A stretch of DNA of 50,852 nt from Thermoplasmata archaeon (GCA_021811525.1 JAJZOK010000150.1:1-50852); one strand, 5' to 3'. Shown: positions 27,203 to 34,747, counted from the stretch's first letter. Numbers and translations: made by a program. Notes: generated by a model not told the origin, from the letters alone.

Positions 27203-27275
27203 GCCACTGTAGCTCAGCAGGTAGAGCAGCTGATTCGTAATCAGCAGGTCGGGGGTTCAAATCCCTCCAGTGGCT
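27203..27275 (+). tRNA. tRNA-Thr (anticodon CGT)
   Basis: The 73-nt cloverleaf has an acceptor stem GCCACTG/CAGTGGC, a D arm GCTC..GAGC, an anticodon stem GCTGA/TCAGC around the loop TTCGTAA (CGT at 27236-27238) and a T arm GGGGG-TTCAAAT-CCCTC with one G-U pair. The discriminator base is T73, common for archaeal tRNA-Thr. There is no intron and no encoded CCA. Its 3' half is repeated five times downstream, so it is the attachment site of an integrated array. Confidence 0.96.
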
Positions 27276-27454
27276 TATTTTCCAAAATAGTGAGTTTTTG
27301 GCAGTTCTTGAATGGTTATTTTTGGTGTGCTTCAAGATTTTACTTTCCTAATTTATTTCAATGCTTAAATCATCAATTTTTGTTTTGTTTTCAACAATTT
27401 TTCATATGTTAATTAACTTGATTATGTTCCTACCTAATTATACTGAAGCTTACA
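27276..27454 (+). repeat. Element left-end repeat, copy 1
   Basis: About 179 nt after the tRNA that are roughly 85 percent identical by eye to 31768-31945, both ending in CCTACCTAATTATACTGAAG followed by CTTAC. A more diverged version follows the copy at 29420. It encodes nothing obvious and begins with the motif AAATAGTGRGTTTTTGRC. It probably marks a shared left end of related elements. Confidence 0.7.
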
Positions 27455-27602
27455 TATAGTGCCTCAGTTGAATCTTGCGTTTGAGGGTGGCCTTCGTTGC
27501 AACATTATGGCATTCTTTTCAGAGAACTCTGATCGAAAGACAAGTCCCACAAGAACCAAAAGACGTTTATAGGGCATCAGAGATTAATATTTCATAGGGT
27601 AT
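27455..27602 (+). promoter_or_regulatory. Gene-free stretch with promoter of the surface protein
   Basis: No ORF is supported between the left-end repeat and the surface-protein gene. GTTTATAGG at 27565-27573 is a plausible TATA box about 34 nt upstream of ATG 27603. Confidence 0.4.
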
Positions 27603-29177
27603 ATGTTTGCTAAAAGGTTCATGGTGGTTGTTGCCATTTTGCTGTTAACCTGTAACGTCTTCCTATCGGCCCAACCAACAAGTAACTTGAAGGGCGTCGA
27701 AGCGCCTGCCCCTGCTCACAATACCGTAACATATGTAAACTCTGAGTCAGGGTATACAACTCACGAAGCGACAAGTAACCACACTGACCCCATATGGATT
27801 GCATATGATCCCACAAATGGATATATGTATGCCACGAGCGGTGGGGCTTCTGTTTATTACTACAACTCGTTGAATAACACGAGGATGGGCACAATTGAGG
27901 TGGCAGGTGCCCAATTCTGGGGGATAGTCTATGATTCATACAATGGTAATATGTATGCTACAAGCCGCACGAACAATGAGGTGTTCGAAATCAGTTCCTC
28001 CAACAATACTATAATCAAAAGCATCTCATGTGGCTATTTCCCTCAAGCAATTGCCTATAATCCGGCTAATCACGGAATATACGTCTCCAATTATTATGGA
28101 GATTCTGTTTCTGTAATAAATTCCATCAACAATAGTGTTGTAAAAACCATAAAAACTGGAGCACCTGATGGCATGGCATATGACCCAGTCAGTGGGAATA
28201 TGTACTTGGAGCAGTATACACCAAATGGGGGAACAGAACCTGGCTATGTCACAGTGATCAATTCGACTACTAATGAAGTCACTGATAACATCAGTGTGGG
28301 CAATTATCCAACCGGGATAGCATACATCCCCGCAAACGGTGATATATATGTGGCGAACGGGCTCTCATCAAATATCTCTGTGATTAGTCCTTCTTCAAAT
28401 AAGGTGATAGATACAATAAATGGAGTTTATGGGCCTGTCGGAGTTACATATGATCCGTCAGATGGTTTGATTTATGTTTCAGCCACAAGTTCCATAGGTT
28501 TGATGCACATAATAAATCCATACCAAAACACGGTGATAATTTCCTTTATCGTAGGATCCAACTCAGGAGATTACGGATGGAATTGTGCATATGATCCAAC
28601 AAACATGGAGGTCTATATGGGAAGGGAAACAGGCATGACCTTTATCCCATCGTATTACGCAATTAATTTCAAGGAAACCGGCCTACCATATGGAATTATG
28701 TGGAATGTGACACTTGAAGGGATTAAGAAAAATTCTACCACCAACGAGATTACATTTTACGAGCCAGAAGGCACCTACGAGTTTTCTATTTCAAATCTCA
28801 CAGCATATTATGATCTAAATAACAAAACATTGGTAACTATGAATGGCAACAATCTCACGGAAGAAGTCCAGTTTATGCATTATGCATTCATAACGGGAAC
28901 AATATCTCCAGGGAGTGCGGAATTAAAGATCAATGGCAAAGATGTAAATGTCAATAATGGTACTTTCAATGTCTCTGTGGCTGGCGGGAATTACACCATT
29001 AGCGCATCTTCCCTTGGATATTTCTCATTTTATGACAAACTATCAGTATCCCCAGGGGAGAAGAAGAGCTTAAACATATCCTTGAATCTAGGTCTAAGTT
29101 ACATAATAATTGGATCAGCAGTCATCATATTCGCAAGTTTGGCTGCTGTTGTGTATGTTAAGAGGAGAAGGCGCTGA
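27603..29177 (+). CDS. Cell-surface protein with YVTN-type beta-propeller repeats
   Basis: The 524-residue product has a signal peptide (hydrophobic residues about 7-23), then seven or so beta-propeller repeats of the YVTN type: IAYDPTNGYMYAT, GIVYDSYNGNMYAT, IAYNPANHGIYVS, MAYDPVSGNMYLE, IAYIPANGDIYVA, VTYDPSDGLIYVS and CAYDPTNMEVYMG. A C-terminal part with two PEGA/Ig-like domains follows (FKETGLPYGIMWNVTLEG, and SAELKINGKDVNV), then a TM helix at about 497-518 and the anchor KRRRR. There are many NxS/T sequons, so heavy glycosylation is likely. It is of the type abundant on Thermoplasmatales cells, which lack a wall. It is the sole gene of cassette 1. Confidence 0.85.
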   Translation: MFAKRFMVVVAILLLTCNVFLSAQPTSNLKGVEAPAPAHNTVTYVNSESGYTTHEATSNHTDPIWIAYDPTNGYMYATSGGASVYYYNSLNNTRMGTIEVAGAQFWGIVYDSYNGNMYATSRTNNEVFEISSSNNTIIKSISCGYFPQAIAYNPANHGIYVSNYYGDSVSVINSINNSVVKTIKTGAPDGMAYDPVSGNMYLEQYTPNGGTEPGYVTVINSTTNEVTDNISVGNYPTGIAYIPANGDIYVANGLSSNISVISPSSNKVIDTINGVYGPVGVTYDPSDGLIYVSATSSIGLMHIINPYQNTVIISFIVGSNSGDYGWNCAYDPTNMEVYMGRETGMTFIPSYYAINFKETGLPYGIMWNVTLEGIKKNSTTNEITFYEPEGTYEFSISNLTAYYDLNNKTLVTMNGNNLTEEVQFMHYAFITGTISPGSAELKINGKDVNVNNGTFNVSVAGGNYTISASSLGYFSFYDKLSVSPGEKKSLNISLNLGLSYIIIGSAVIIFASLAAVVYVKRRRR

Positions 29178-29419
29178 TTGACAAATCTGGTCCCATCTAC
29201 ATTTACCGAGGCTCCCAACTCTAAAAGATGGGCTTAAGATATGTCTTCGACGCTAATCTCTGCAAATCACATATACATTCTTGAAAGTCCAAATATAACT
29301 CTTTGAATGACCCTGTTAAAGGGTCTTTCAAATCTAATGTCTGTCGGTCATACAATTTTCGGGAAATTTAAATTTTTTCGCAATTTTGTTTTAATTGTGA
29401 AATGTGGAATCTGGATGTA

Positions 29420-29462
29420 ATTCGTAACCGGCAGGTCTGGGGTCAAATCCCTCCAGTGGCTT
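29420..29462 (+). repeat. tRNA-Thr 3'-half repeat, copy B (decayed)
   Basis: Matches the tRNA from the anticodon loop (TTCGTAA) to the acceptor end (CCAGTGGCTTA), with four or five substitutions or deletions in the anticodon stem and T arm. It is preceded by CTGGATGTAA, nearly the same as before copy C, and followed by AAAATAGTGTGTTTTTGAC, as after the tRNA itself. Confidence 0.8.
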
Positions 29463-29640
29463 ACATAACAAAATAGTGTGTTTTTGACGGATCAATGTTC
29501 GTTAATTTTCTTCCATTACTGAATTTTATTTTCCCGTAGATTTTCATTGATTTATTACTACATTTTTGTTTTATTTTCAGTTGGCGTTTACACATAATCT
29601 CGTGATATGATCATTTTCTTACCTATTCTTGGATAATCTT
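29463..29640 (+). repeat. Element left-end repeat, copy 2 (diverged)
   Basis: Aligns by eye with the left-end repeats at 27276 and 31768 through AAATAGTGTGTTTTTGAC, TTTTTGTTTTATTTTCA and CATTTTCTTACCTATTCTT, but is clearly more diverged. It marks the left end of the second segment. Confidence 0.5.
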
Positions 29641-29771
29641 ATCTATGAAGTGTAGAACAAATTTTTATAAATGGAGCTGAATTTCAGCCATATCCCATAA
29701 TCAGTGTCACTTATACCTACGAATCTGTCCCACGAAGTGGTTAACATAGGTTTCTCGAAGTGAATTAGGAT

Positions 29772-30196
29772 CTATTTTGGAGACAGTAATCCGTTCTTTA
29801 ACATCCATCTAAGAAGAAGACCTGTAACTATGCCTAGAGCAAGAAACCTTGGTAGGTTCATTATTGTATCTATAATATGGTAAACTAACGCATTTCCTGG
29901 GTGACAGATGTCGAGAGGATCTCTATAGCAGCTAATGAAATAAGACTGAGAATCAGGGATTTCAGTATTGTGTTCTTTGTGGGAATTCTGTCAAAGAAAC
30001 GCAGGAGGATATAACTGACGCAGAAAGATACTATCACACCGCGGGTCAAGGCTTCAGCAATCGCCAATGGGATATAAGATATCGAAAACGCAGCTTTGTA
30101 ATTTGCTGCAATTGGAGAAAGAGACATTGCAAAGTCAGTTAACCAAAAGGCTGCTCCTCCTGTCACACTTAATGCAAACAGTTTCTTGAAGGACAT
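29772..30196 (-). pseudogene. Frameshifted paralog of the small membrane protein at 30252
   Basis: The open part (ATG 30196 to stop 29885, 103 residues) is a close paralog of the product at 30252: GGAAFWLTDFAMSLSPIAANYKAAFSISY against GGVAFWLTNFAISLTQIAAEYRAALSISY-type sequence. It stops at TAG just after TQEMR. Shifting one base into another frame continues the homology: LPRFLALGIVTGLLLRWMLKNG, matching VLRFLALGIIIGYLYTRMVKG, down to a stop at 29772-29774. So a full gene of about 140 codons has suffered one frameshift. A sequencing error or programmed frameshift is not excluded. Confidence 0.75.
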
Positions 30197-30251
30197 CTTC
30201 TACTTCTCTTGATTAATCATACCTGTAACTCTGGTTTTCATTGTTATTCCG

Positions 30252-30740
30252 CTAAGCCTCGCGAGGGGACCTGGGATTCATTTTGGAGCGAATTAATCCT
30301 TTCACCATCCTTGTATAAAGATAGCCAATGATTATTCCAAGAGCGAGAAACCTAAGAACGTTAAACAGTGCGCCGATGAGGAAGTAATGCAAGAACTCAC
30401 CTTTTGCGGTAAAACTTGAGGGGAGTTCTATTAGAATTGTACTAATGATTAGAGCAATTAAGCTAAGGAGTACTGATTTTAGTATTGAATTCCTCATTGG
30501 AACCCTGTCGTAGAAACGAATCAGGAAGTAACTGACTAAGAATGCTATAATCAGACCACTTACCAGTGATTCGACAATCATCGGAAGATACGAAATCGAT
30601 AAAGCAGCTCTGTACTCTGCAGCGATCTGTGTCAGGGAAATTGCAAAGTTAGTTAGCCAAAATGCTACCCCTCCAGCGATGGTCAGCACTATCGTCTTCC
30701 TTTTGAGACGTTCACGCCCTTCATGTTTGATACTACTCAC
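30252..30740 (-). CDS. Small four-TM membrane protein
   Basis: The product of about 162 residues has four likely membrane helices (LTIAGGVAFWLTNFAISL, MIVESLVSGLIIAFLVSYFLI, SVLLSLIALIISTILIEL and FLIGALFNVLRFLALGIIIGYLY) and a basic C-terminus. I do not recognise the family. GTG 30740 is the best start: it overlaps the TGA of the DUF4386 gene as GTGA (30737-30740), implying translational coupling. The open frame reaches 30812, but that part overlaps DUF4386 coding sequence. A frameshifted paralog lies just downstream, so the pair arose by tandem duplication. Confidence 0.65.
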   Translation of the reverse strand: MSSIKHEGRERLKRKTIVLTIAGGVAFWLTNFAISLTQIAAEYRAALSISYLPMIVESLVSGLIIAFLVSYFLIRFYDRVPMRNSILKSVLLSLIALIISTILIELPSSFTAKGEFLHYFLIGALFNVLRFLALGIIIGYLYTRMVKGLIRSKMNPRSPREA

Positions 30741-31495
30741 CCTGTCTGTTGTCGTAGGCCAACACCCACTGAAGATGGTTTCTGCTCCTTCACACCCATA
30801 AACAAGAGCCACAAGCTAAGTGAAAATTCTGCAATGAAGCCAATTGCATTACCGGGATATGAAAATATTCCATAACCTGGAAATAGGAAAAATTGGATGA
30901 ACCAACTGAGGTCTCCGAAAAAGTCAATAATCACCAGAACTCCTATAATTCTCGGGACCATACCAGATTTGTAGAGTAAATAACCAAGTGGAAGTAACCA
31001 AGTTCCATAAAATATCTGGGCAATCATAAATCCATTGGTGTATGAATTTAGGAATGCCAGAGATAAGGCCTGAAGCTGGCCTGACTGCAATGGATTCAGG
31101 TAATTTGAACCGCTCAGGAGAACCATGGGCGTGAACATATTGAGCATATTGGCACTCTCGACGATGACGCCGGCAAGGTTCAATAAGAGGAAGAGCAATG
31201 CCAGATGTCTGTTGACGGGTCTCAACAGCACATATAGGGCCCAAGCTGCCAGAAGAAAGAACAGGGCAGAGAGCAGTTCGCTCATGAAACCGATCCGAAA
31301 CAGGCCCTGAGAAGACATAATATTATTGGCTGTTGTCACTGCATCTCCGGATACTATAATCCTTGAGCGGACATAAGATGCAAAGATAGTTGTAGCAATA
31401 AAGATGAGATAGAACATCCCAGCAATACGTGCTGTTTTTCGTGGTGAAAAGTCTTCCAATTGGCCTGCCATCTTAATCTCTTCAAATAATTTCAT
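30737..31495 (-). CDS. DUF4386 domain membrane protein
   Basis: The 252-residue product has the DUF4386 start SPRKTARIAGMFYLIFI and about six membrane segments with the family-like MFTPMVLL, QIFYGTWLLPLGYLLYKSGMVPRIIGVLV and NAIGFIAEFSLSLWLLFMGV regions. The function of the family is unknown. ATG 31495 or ATG 31471 (MAGQLEDFSPRK) could be the start. A TTAATA box near 31532-31537 is about 40 nt upstream of the first. It is the promoter-proximal gene of the three-gene minus-strand unit in segment 2. Confidence 0.75.
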   Translation of the reverse strand: MKLFEEIKMAGQLEDFSPRKTARIAGMFYLIFIATTIFASYVRSRIIVSGDAVTTANNIMSSQGLFRIGFMSELLSALFFLLAAWALYVLLRPVNRHLALLFLLLNLAGVIVESANMLNMFTPMVLLSGSNYLNPLQSGQLQALSLAFLNSYTNGFMIAQIFYGTWLLPLGYLLYKSGMVPRIIGVLVIIDFFGDLSWFIQFFLFPGYGIFSYPGNAIGFIAEFSLSLWLLFMGVKEQKPSSVGVGLRQQTG

Positions 31496-31724
31496 TCCAT
31501 CTGGTCTATTGATTCTTGTTCCTATGCAGTCATATTAAGTCTTTATATTCTACTTATTTTGTTTCTAAAACGTCAACGTGTCATAAATTGGGTGAAAGAA
31601 TCAGCGTATGTACACTTAAGACTATTAGACCGCTGTCATTTATCAATTTGTAGAACCTCTATTGCAGGAAACTATGCATATTCTGGACGACATTATTCGT
31701 TGCCTACTCAACCAACTGGTTGTA

Positions 31725-31769
31725 ATTCGTAATCAGCAGGTCGGGGGTTCAAATCCCTCCAGTGGCTTA
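31725..31769 (+). repeat. tRNA-Thr 3'-half repeat, copy C (perfect)
   Basis: Forty-five nucleotides identical to the tRNA gene at 27233-27277, from the base before the anticodon loop to two bases past the discriminator. The left flank AACTGGTTGTA differs from the tRNA, while the right flank is homologous to the tRNA's right flank. Only the 3' half is present, so it is not a functional tRNA gene. Confidence 0.92.
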
Positions 31770-31945
31770 AATAACTAAATAGTGGGTTTTTGACAAGTCA
31801 TGAACGCTTATTTTTGATATGCTTCAAGAATTTACTTTCCTAATTTATTGTATTGCTTATATCATCAATTTTTGTCTTATTTTCAATAACTTTTCATATG
31901 TTCATTAAAATGATTTTGTTCCTACCTAATTATACTGAAGCTTAC
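31768..31945 (+). repeat. Element left-end repeat, copy 3
   Basis: The closest partner of 27276-27454, about 85 percent identical by eye over nearly 180 nt and ending at the same point (CTTAC). The two segments that follow carry unrelated genes, so the conserved unit is the end of the element rather than its cargo. Confidence 0.75.
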
Positions 31946-32083
31946 CTAACGCTATATCTGCAAAGTTTGACATTAATGAACTTGTGTCAGTGACTTCAAG
32001 TTATGTTGACTTTACATAAAGAACTTTCAACCTTGCCTAAATAAATGGTTAAAACCTTTCACCAAACAACAGGGAAATCCCTG

Positions 32084-32908
32084 TCAGTTAATGCTATTAT
32101 GGTAATCTTTCAACTGTCCATCTACGTCAGTGAAACCATATCTCCTGGCAAGGTTTCCTATCTCAAGTGTCTTTCCATTTAAACTTTTAATATCTTTATC
32201 AGAAAAAAGTTCGGAAACTGCCATTCCGACATAATCTGGAGAGTGCGTCTGTTTTTTCTCATCTTCTGTAAGATTTATCATTCTTTCTGTGAGAGTCCAC
32301 CCAGGCGAGAGCGCAACGGAGTATACGTTTGTTTCTTCTAACTCAATGGATAGGTCATAAGCCATTCTGGAGATTCCTGCAGAAGAAACATCGAAGAACA
32401 GGTCATCCAGGTATTGGCCTCTGTTCCACCATAAGGTGCTGACTATCAGAGCTTTCTTGCTCTTAGTCAAAAGAGGGATGGCGAATAGACTTGTGCTAAT
32501 ATGCGCCCTAAGGTATGCAGTGAACATTCTGTACCACCATTCTTCCATGTCGTGTTCCCAGAATGGGTGCTCCTTTCTGGATGAGATCATCCTTTCTCCT
32601 TCTTCTCCTCCAAATACATTGTTGACAAGAAGGTCCAAGTGTCCCTCATCCGTTCGAATCCTTTCCATAAGTGCCTTCACTTCTGAATCCTTTGTGTGGT
32701 CACATCTAATGGGAAATGCAGTTCCACCACTGTTTGTTATTTCCTTTGCAACTTCGGTAATTGTTCCAGGAAGTCCCTGAGTTGTCGCATTGGGTTCAAC
32801 GCTCCTCCCGGTCAAATATACTTTGGCTCCCGTTTTACCCAGAACTTTCGCTATGCCTCTTCCCACACCTCTGCTTGCACCGGTAATCAACATTACTTTG
32901 TCTGACAT
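32084..32908 (-). CDS. Short-chain dehydrogenase-like protein without YxxxK
   Basis: The 274-residue product is an SDR by its N-terminus (MLITGASRGVGRGIA cofactor loop, residues about 6-20; DLLVNNVFGG in place of NNAG) and most resembles the DHRS1 branch, including SPGWTLTE after the active-site helix. The expected active-site Y-x3-K falls on FDVSS (in the segment DLFFDVSSAGISRMA), so both the Tyr and the Lys are replaced. It may bind NAD(P) without normal dehydrogenase activity. It is the only gene of segment 3. A minus-strand TTATATACA box near 32953-32960 is a plausible promoter. Confidence 0.8.
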   Translation of the reverse strand: MSDKVMLITGASRGVGRGIAKVLGKTGAKVYLTGRSVEPNATTQGLPGTITEVAKEITNSGGTAFPIRCDHTKDSEVKALMERIRTDEGHLDLLVNNVFGGEEGERMISSRKEHPFWEHDMEEWWYRMFTAYLRAHISTSLFAIPLLTKSKKALIVSTLWWNRGQYLDDLFFDVSSAGISRMAYDLSIELEETNVYSVALSPGWTLTERMINLTEDEKKQTHSPDYVGMAVSELFSDKDIKSLNGKTLEIGNLARRYGFTDVDGQLKDYHNSIN

Positions 32909-32984
32909 GATAAAATAAGTACCTCTCCAATTAAATTAAAGCTTCTTTAAGCTTATATACAAACCATGTAATTGAATTCAAACT

Positions 32985-33019
32985 AAGCAGGTCGGGGGTT
33001 CAAATCCCTGCAGTGGCTT
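32985..33019 (+). repeat. tRNA-Thr 3'-half repeat, copy D (decayed)
   Basis: Matches the tRNA from AGCAGGTC through the T arm to AGTGGCTT, with one C-to-G change in the stem (CCCTGCAG for CCCTCCAG). The anticodon-loop part is lost. The flanks do not match the left-end repeat. It marks the boundary between the SDR segment and the RHH/PIN segment. Confidence 0.75.
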
Positions 33020-33110
33020 CCTTCTCTCGGCTTTCTTCATAGAATCGTAATCTTGTTATGTTTAACCAGAGTTTGAGTTCGCAAGCAGTGAATTACCAGG
33101 AGCCGAAATA

Positions 33111-33117
33111 CTTAATA
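33111..33117 (+). promoter_or_regulatory. TATA-like box of the RHH/PIN operon
   Basis: CTTAATA, centred about 29 nt upstream of ATG 33144 and immediately before the palindrome at 33124-33145, fitting a leaderless operon. Confidence 0.5.
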
Positions 33118-33123
33118 GACAAC

Positions 33124-33145
33124 ATTACAATTACGTAATTGTAAT
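33124..33145. promoter_or_regulatory. Perfect 22-bp palindrome over the antitoxin start codon
   Basis: A perfectly self-complementary 22-bp sequence (ATTACAATTAC and its complement) covers the expected transcription start and the first two bases of the ATG at 33144. Its position between TATA box and gene is that of an autoregulatory operator for the ribbon-helix-helix antitoxin encoded just downstream. Confidence 0.75.
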
Positions 33146-33407
33146 GGCAAAAGAGACCATTCAGATCAGAATAGATGAAGAGACCTCTAAGTTCGTCAAT
33201 CGAATGCTTAGATCAGGTATTTTCAGGACAAAGAGTGATGCACTCAGGTATATTTTGTCACTGGGAATAACTGCTGCTGCAAAATTTCCAGAGGTCTCCG
33301 AGAAAGTTGAGAGACTTAAGTCTATGGAGAAAACTACTGGAAGACCACCCATCGAATTGTCAGGGAGCCTCAAAGATCTTCTGGTTAATAGGGACAGATT
33401 CAATTGA
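33144..33407 (+). CDS. Ribbon-helix-helix antitoxin (type II TA)
   Basis: The 87-residue product starts with a ribbon-helix-helix fold (KETIQIRIDEETSKFVNRMLRSGIFRTKSDALRYILSLGI), in which the beta strand ETIQIRI would contact DNA and the helices dimerise. The C-terminal part (KTTGRPPIELSGSLKDLL) is likely the toxin-binding tail. It forms an operon with a PIN-domain toxin whose TTG start overlaps its stop by 4 nt. The palindrome at 33124-33145 is its probable operator. Confidence 0.85.
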   Translation: MAKETIQIRIDEETSKFVNRMLRSGIFRTKSDALRYILSLGITAAAKFPEVSEKVERLKSMEKTTGRPPIELSGSLKDLLVNRDRFN

Positions 33408-33895
33408 AATATATTGACACGAGTGTAATTGTCTCTGCCCTTGATCCGGCGGATCCATCCACCATTAGTTCTATCGAAGTGCTTCAGAAACGAGGAAAGG
33501 TAGTTTCAGAGCTAGTGATCACTGAACTAAGTTCAGTAATGTCAAGGAATAAGAATTTTGTGGCTCTCATGGATGAACTTTCTGGAGACAGAGCTTCTAG
33601 TTCATACGCCGTGATTCTCTATATTCTCCAGAAGTTTGATCTTCTGTTTCTTCCAGTGCAACAAACTCAGGTTGAAATGCCTATTGGGAATTACGGAAGC
33701 ATTATGTCGTTCGCTATTGAACTCTCAAAAGATATTCCAATGAGGACACTGGATTTACTTCACATCTCTTACGCGCACACAATGATGGAGTCAACAAAAA
33801 CGGATATTGAATTGATAACTAGGGACAGGGAATTCGAAATTTACAAATCAGAAATATACCGTGCCGCAGGAATCAAAGTAATGTATTTCACATGA
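33404..33895 (+). CDS. PIN-domain toxin (VapC-like)
   Basis: The 163-residue product has the PIN nuclease acidic residues in the expected order: Asp5 (KYIDTSVIVSAL), a Glu in VVSELVITELSSV, an Asp in MRTLDLLHISYAH and Asp in ELITRDREFE. It should be an RNase neutralised by the RHH protein encoded just upstream. The TTG start at 33404 overlaps the antitoxin stop (TTGA), so expression is coupled. It is longer than typical VapC (about 130 residues) but complete. Confidence 0.85.
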   Translation: MKYIDTSVIVSALDPADPSTISSIEVLQKRGKVVSELVITELSSVMSRNKNFVALMDELSGDRASSSYAVILYILQKFDLLFLPVQQTQVEMPIGNYGSIMSFAIELSKDIPMRTLDLLHISYAHTMMESTKTDIELITRDREFEIYKSEIYRAAGIKVMYFT

Positions 33896-34243
33896 TTCAT
33901 TAAATGGGTTGTTTGCTCAAAGTATTTTACATCATTGTGGTTGGTTCAAACCCAGCCATCTGCCCCCCTAAATGAAAGTAATTTATGTACGTTAAAGGGC
34001 CAATTTTGAAAGATTTTGACCTCACTTTTCTATCAATCCGTATAGTACTGTTTATTCATTGCAGTCATATATTCGACTATCCGTCATATGGTCTCACCCT
34101 CAGATCCCATTGGTGAATACGTCGTTCGATCACGCCATATTCCTGTATTATTCTCATATAAAAGATATCGCTCCTTACCAAAGTCTAAAGATTCAAAATC
34201 CAGGAAAGTCTGTAGGCGATCCAGTGTTATGTGGCCGCTTGTA

Positions 34244-34269
34244 GCTGGTTCAAATTCTCCAGTGGCTTA
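34244..34269 (+). repeat. tRNA-Thr 3'-half repeat, copy E (short, decayed)
   Basis: GGTTCAAAT..CTCCAGTGGCTTA remains of the T loop and acceptor end. It is followed by AATAGTGGGCTTCTACCTAATT, which looks like the start and the end of the left-end repeat joined by a deletion. On its own this match is short, but its position and flank support it. Confidence 0.55.
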
Positions 34270-34496
34270 TATTATGGAATAGTGGGCTTCTACCTAATTG
34301 TTAACCTTTGAATTCTAAATCGAACATGCCCTCATTTGTGTAAATTTATTGGATAAAATAACGGAGCCTTATCCTATGCAAATGAGAACACATGTGTATC
34401 TGGGGGCTTTGAAATTTCGCGTAAAAAAGAACTCTAAACAAGTTACAAAATTTAAGGAAATTAATAATGATCATTGCCAGACGTATGAGGGGAGTG

Positions 34497-34504
34497 TTTA
34501 ATAA
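34497..34504 (+). promoter_or_regulatory. TATA-like box of the vapBC operon
   Basis: TTTAATAA ends just before the operator arms at 34506-34531 and about 28-31 nt upstream of ATG 34532. Confidence 0.5.
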
Positions 34505-34505
34505 G

Positions 34506-34531
34506 ATGTAGACATGTATGTGTATCTACAT
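34506..34531. promoter_or_regulatory. Inverted repeat operator before VapB
   Basis: ATGTAGA at 34506-34512 and its exact complement TCTACAT at 34525-34531, separated by 12 nt, lie between the TATA-like box and ATG 34532. The arms are about two helical turns apart, as expected for binding of a dimeric repressor such as the VapBC complex. Confidence 0.65.
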
Positions 34532-34747
34532 ATGTCCACCAAAAACATTGCAATCAGAGAAGATGTATATAAAAAACTGAAAGAGATAAAAGGTCCGGAT
34601 GAAAGTTTTAGTAATGCAATAGAAGATCTGCTGGAACTGCGAGGGAGTCTACTGCCTCTCTGGGGCTCGTTATCTGAATCAAAAGCTTTAGATATGATTG
34701 AAACCGACTTAAAGGCAATTCGAAGTGGGGCTAAAATTAGAATATGA
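34532..34747 (+). CDS. vapB: VapB-family antitoxin
   Basis: The product of about 71 residues has the archaeal VapB start STKNIAIREDVYKKLKEIKGPDESFSNAIEDLLE (DNA-binding N-terminal part) and a C-terminal toxin-binding tail. The frame is open from 34514, but ATG 34532 is preferred, because MSTKNIAI is the normal N-terminus and the inverted repeat at 34506-34531 ends right before it. The stop overlaps the VapC start as ATGA (34744-34747). Confidence 0.85.
   Translation: MSTKNIAIREDVYKKLKEIKGPDESFSNAIEDLLELRGSLLPLWGSLSESKALDMIETDLKAIRSGAKIRI

Larger units (their letters stand above)
29178..29771. other. Gene-free stretch holding tRNA 3' copy B
   Basis: About 590 nt without a supported gene. It contains the decayed tRNA-Thr 3' copy (29420-29462), followed by a diverged relative of the element left-end repeat up to about 29640. 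No other structure is recognised. Confidence 0.6.
31496..32083. other. Gene-free stretch holding tRNA 3' copy C and its left-end repeat
   Basis: About 590 nt with no supported gene. It contains the DUF4386 promoter side, the perfect tRNA 3' copy (31725-31769), the left-end repeat (31768-31945), and about 140 nt of AT-rich sequence downstream of the convergent-facing SDR gene. Confidence 0.6.
33896..34505. other. Gene-free stretch holding tRNA 3' copy E
   Basis: About 610 nt with no ORF that looks coding: small frames at 34059-34282 have no recognisable motif and overlap each other. It contains the decayed copy E (34244-34269). The rest shows no recognised structure. Confidence 0.55.

Noticed and set aside
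27047..27412. A 121-codon ORF that reads through tRNA-Thr.
   Set aside because: It overlaps the C-terminus of the membrane-protein gene in another frame, then the tRNA itself, so it is not coding.
33938..33960. TGGTTGGTTCAAACCCAGCC resembles a tRNA T arm and could be another att remnant.
   Set aside because: It has the generic T-loop GTTCAAA but does not match tRNA-Thr outside it, and no acceptor sequence follows. Too weak to count as a sixth copy.
34059..34282. Two overlapping plus-strand ORFs of 61-64 codons.
   Set aside because: They have no domain, overlap in two frames, run into the decayed tRNA copy, and have no promoter. Treated as chance frames.
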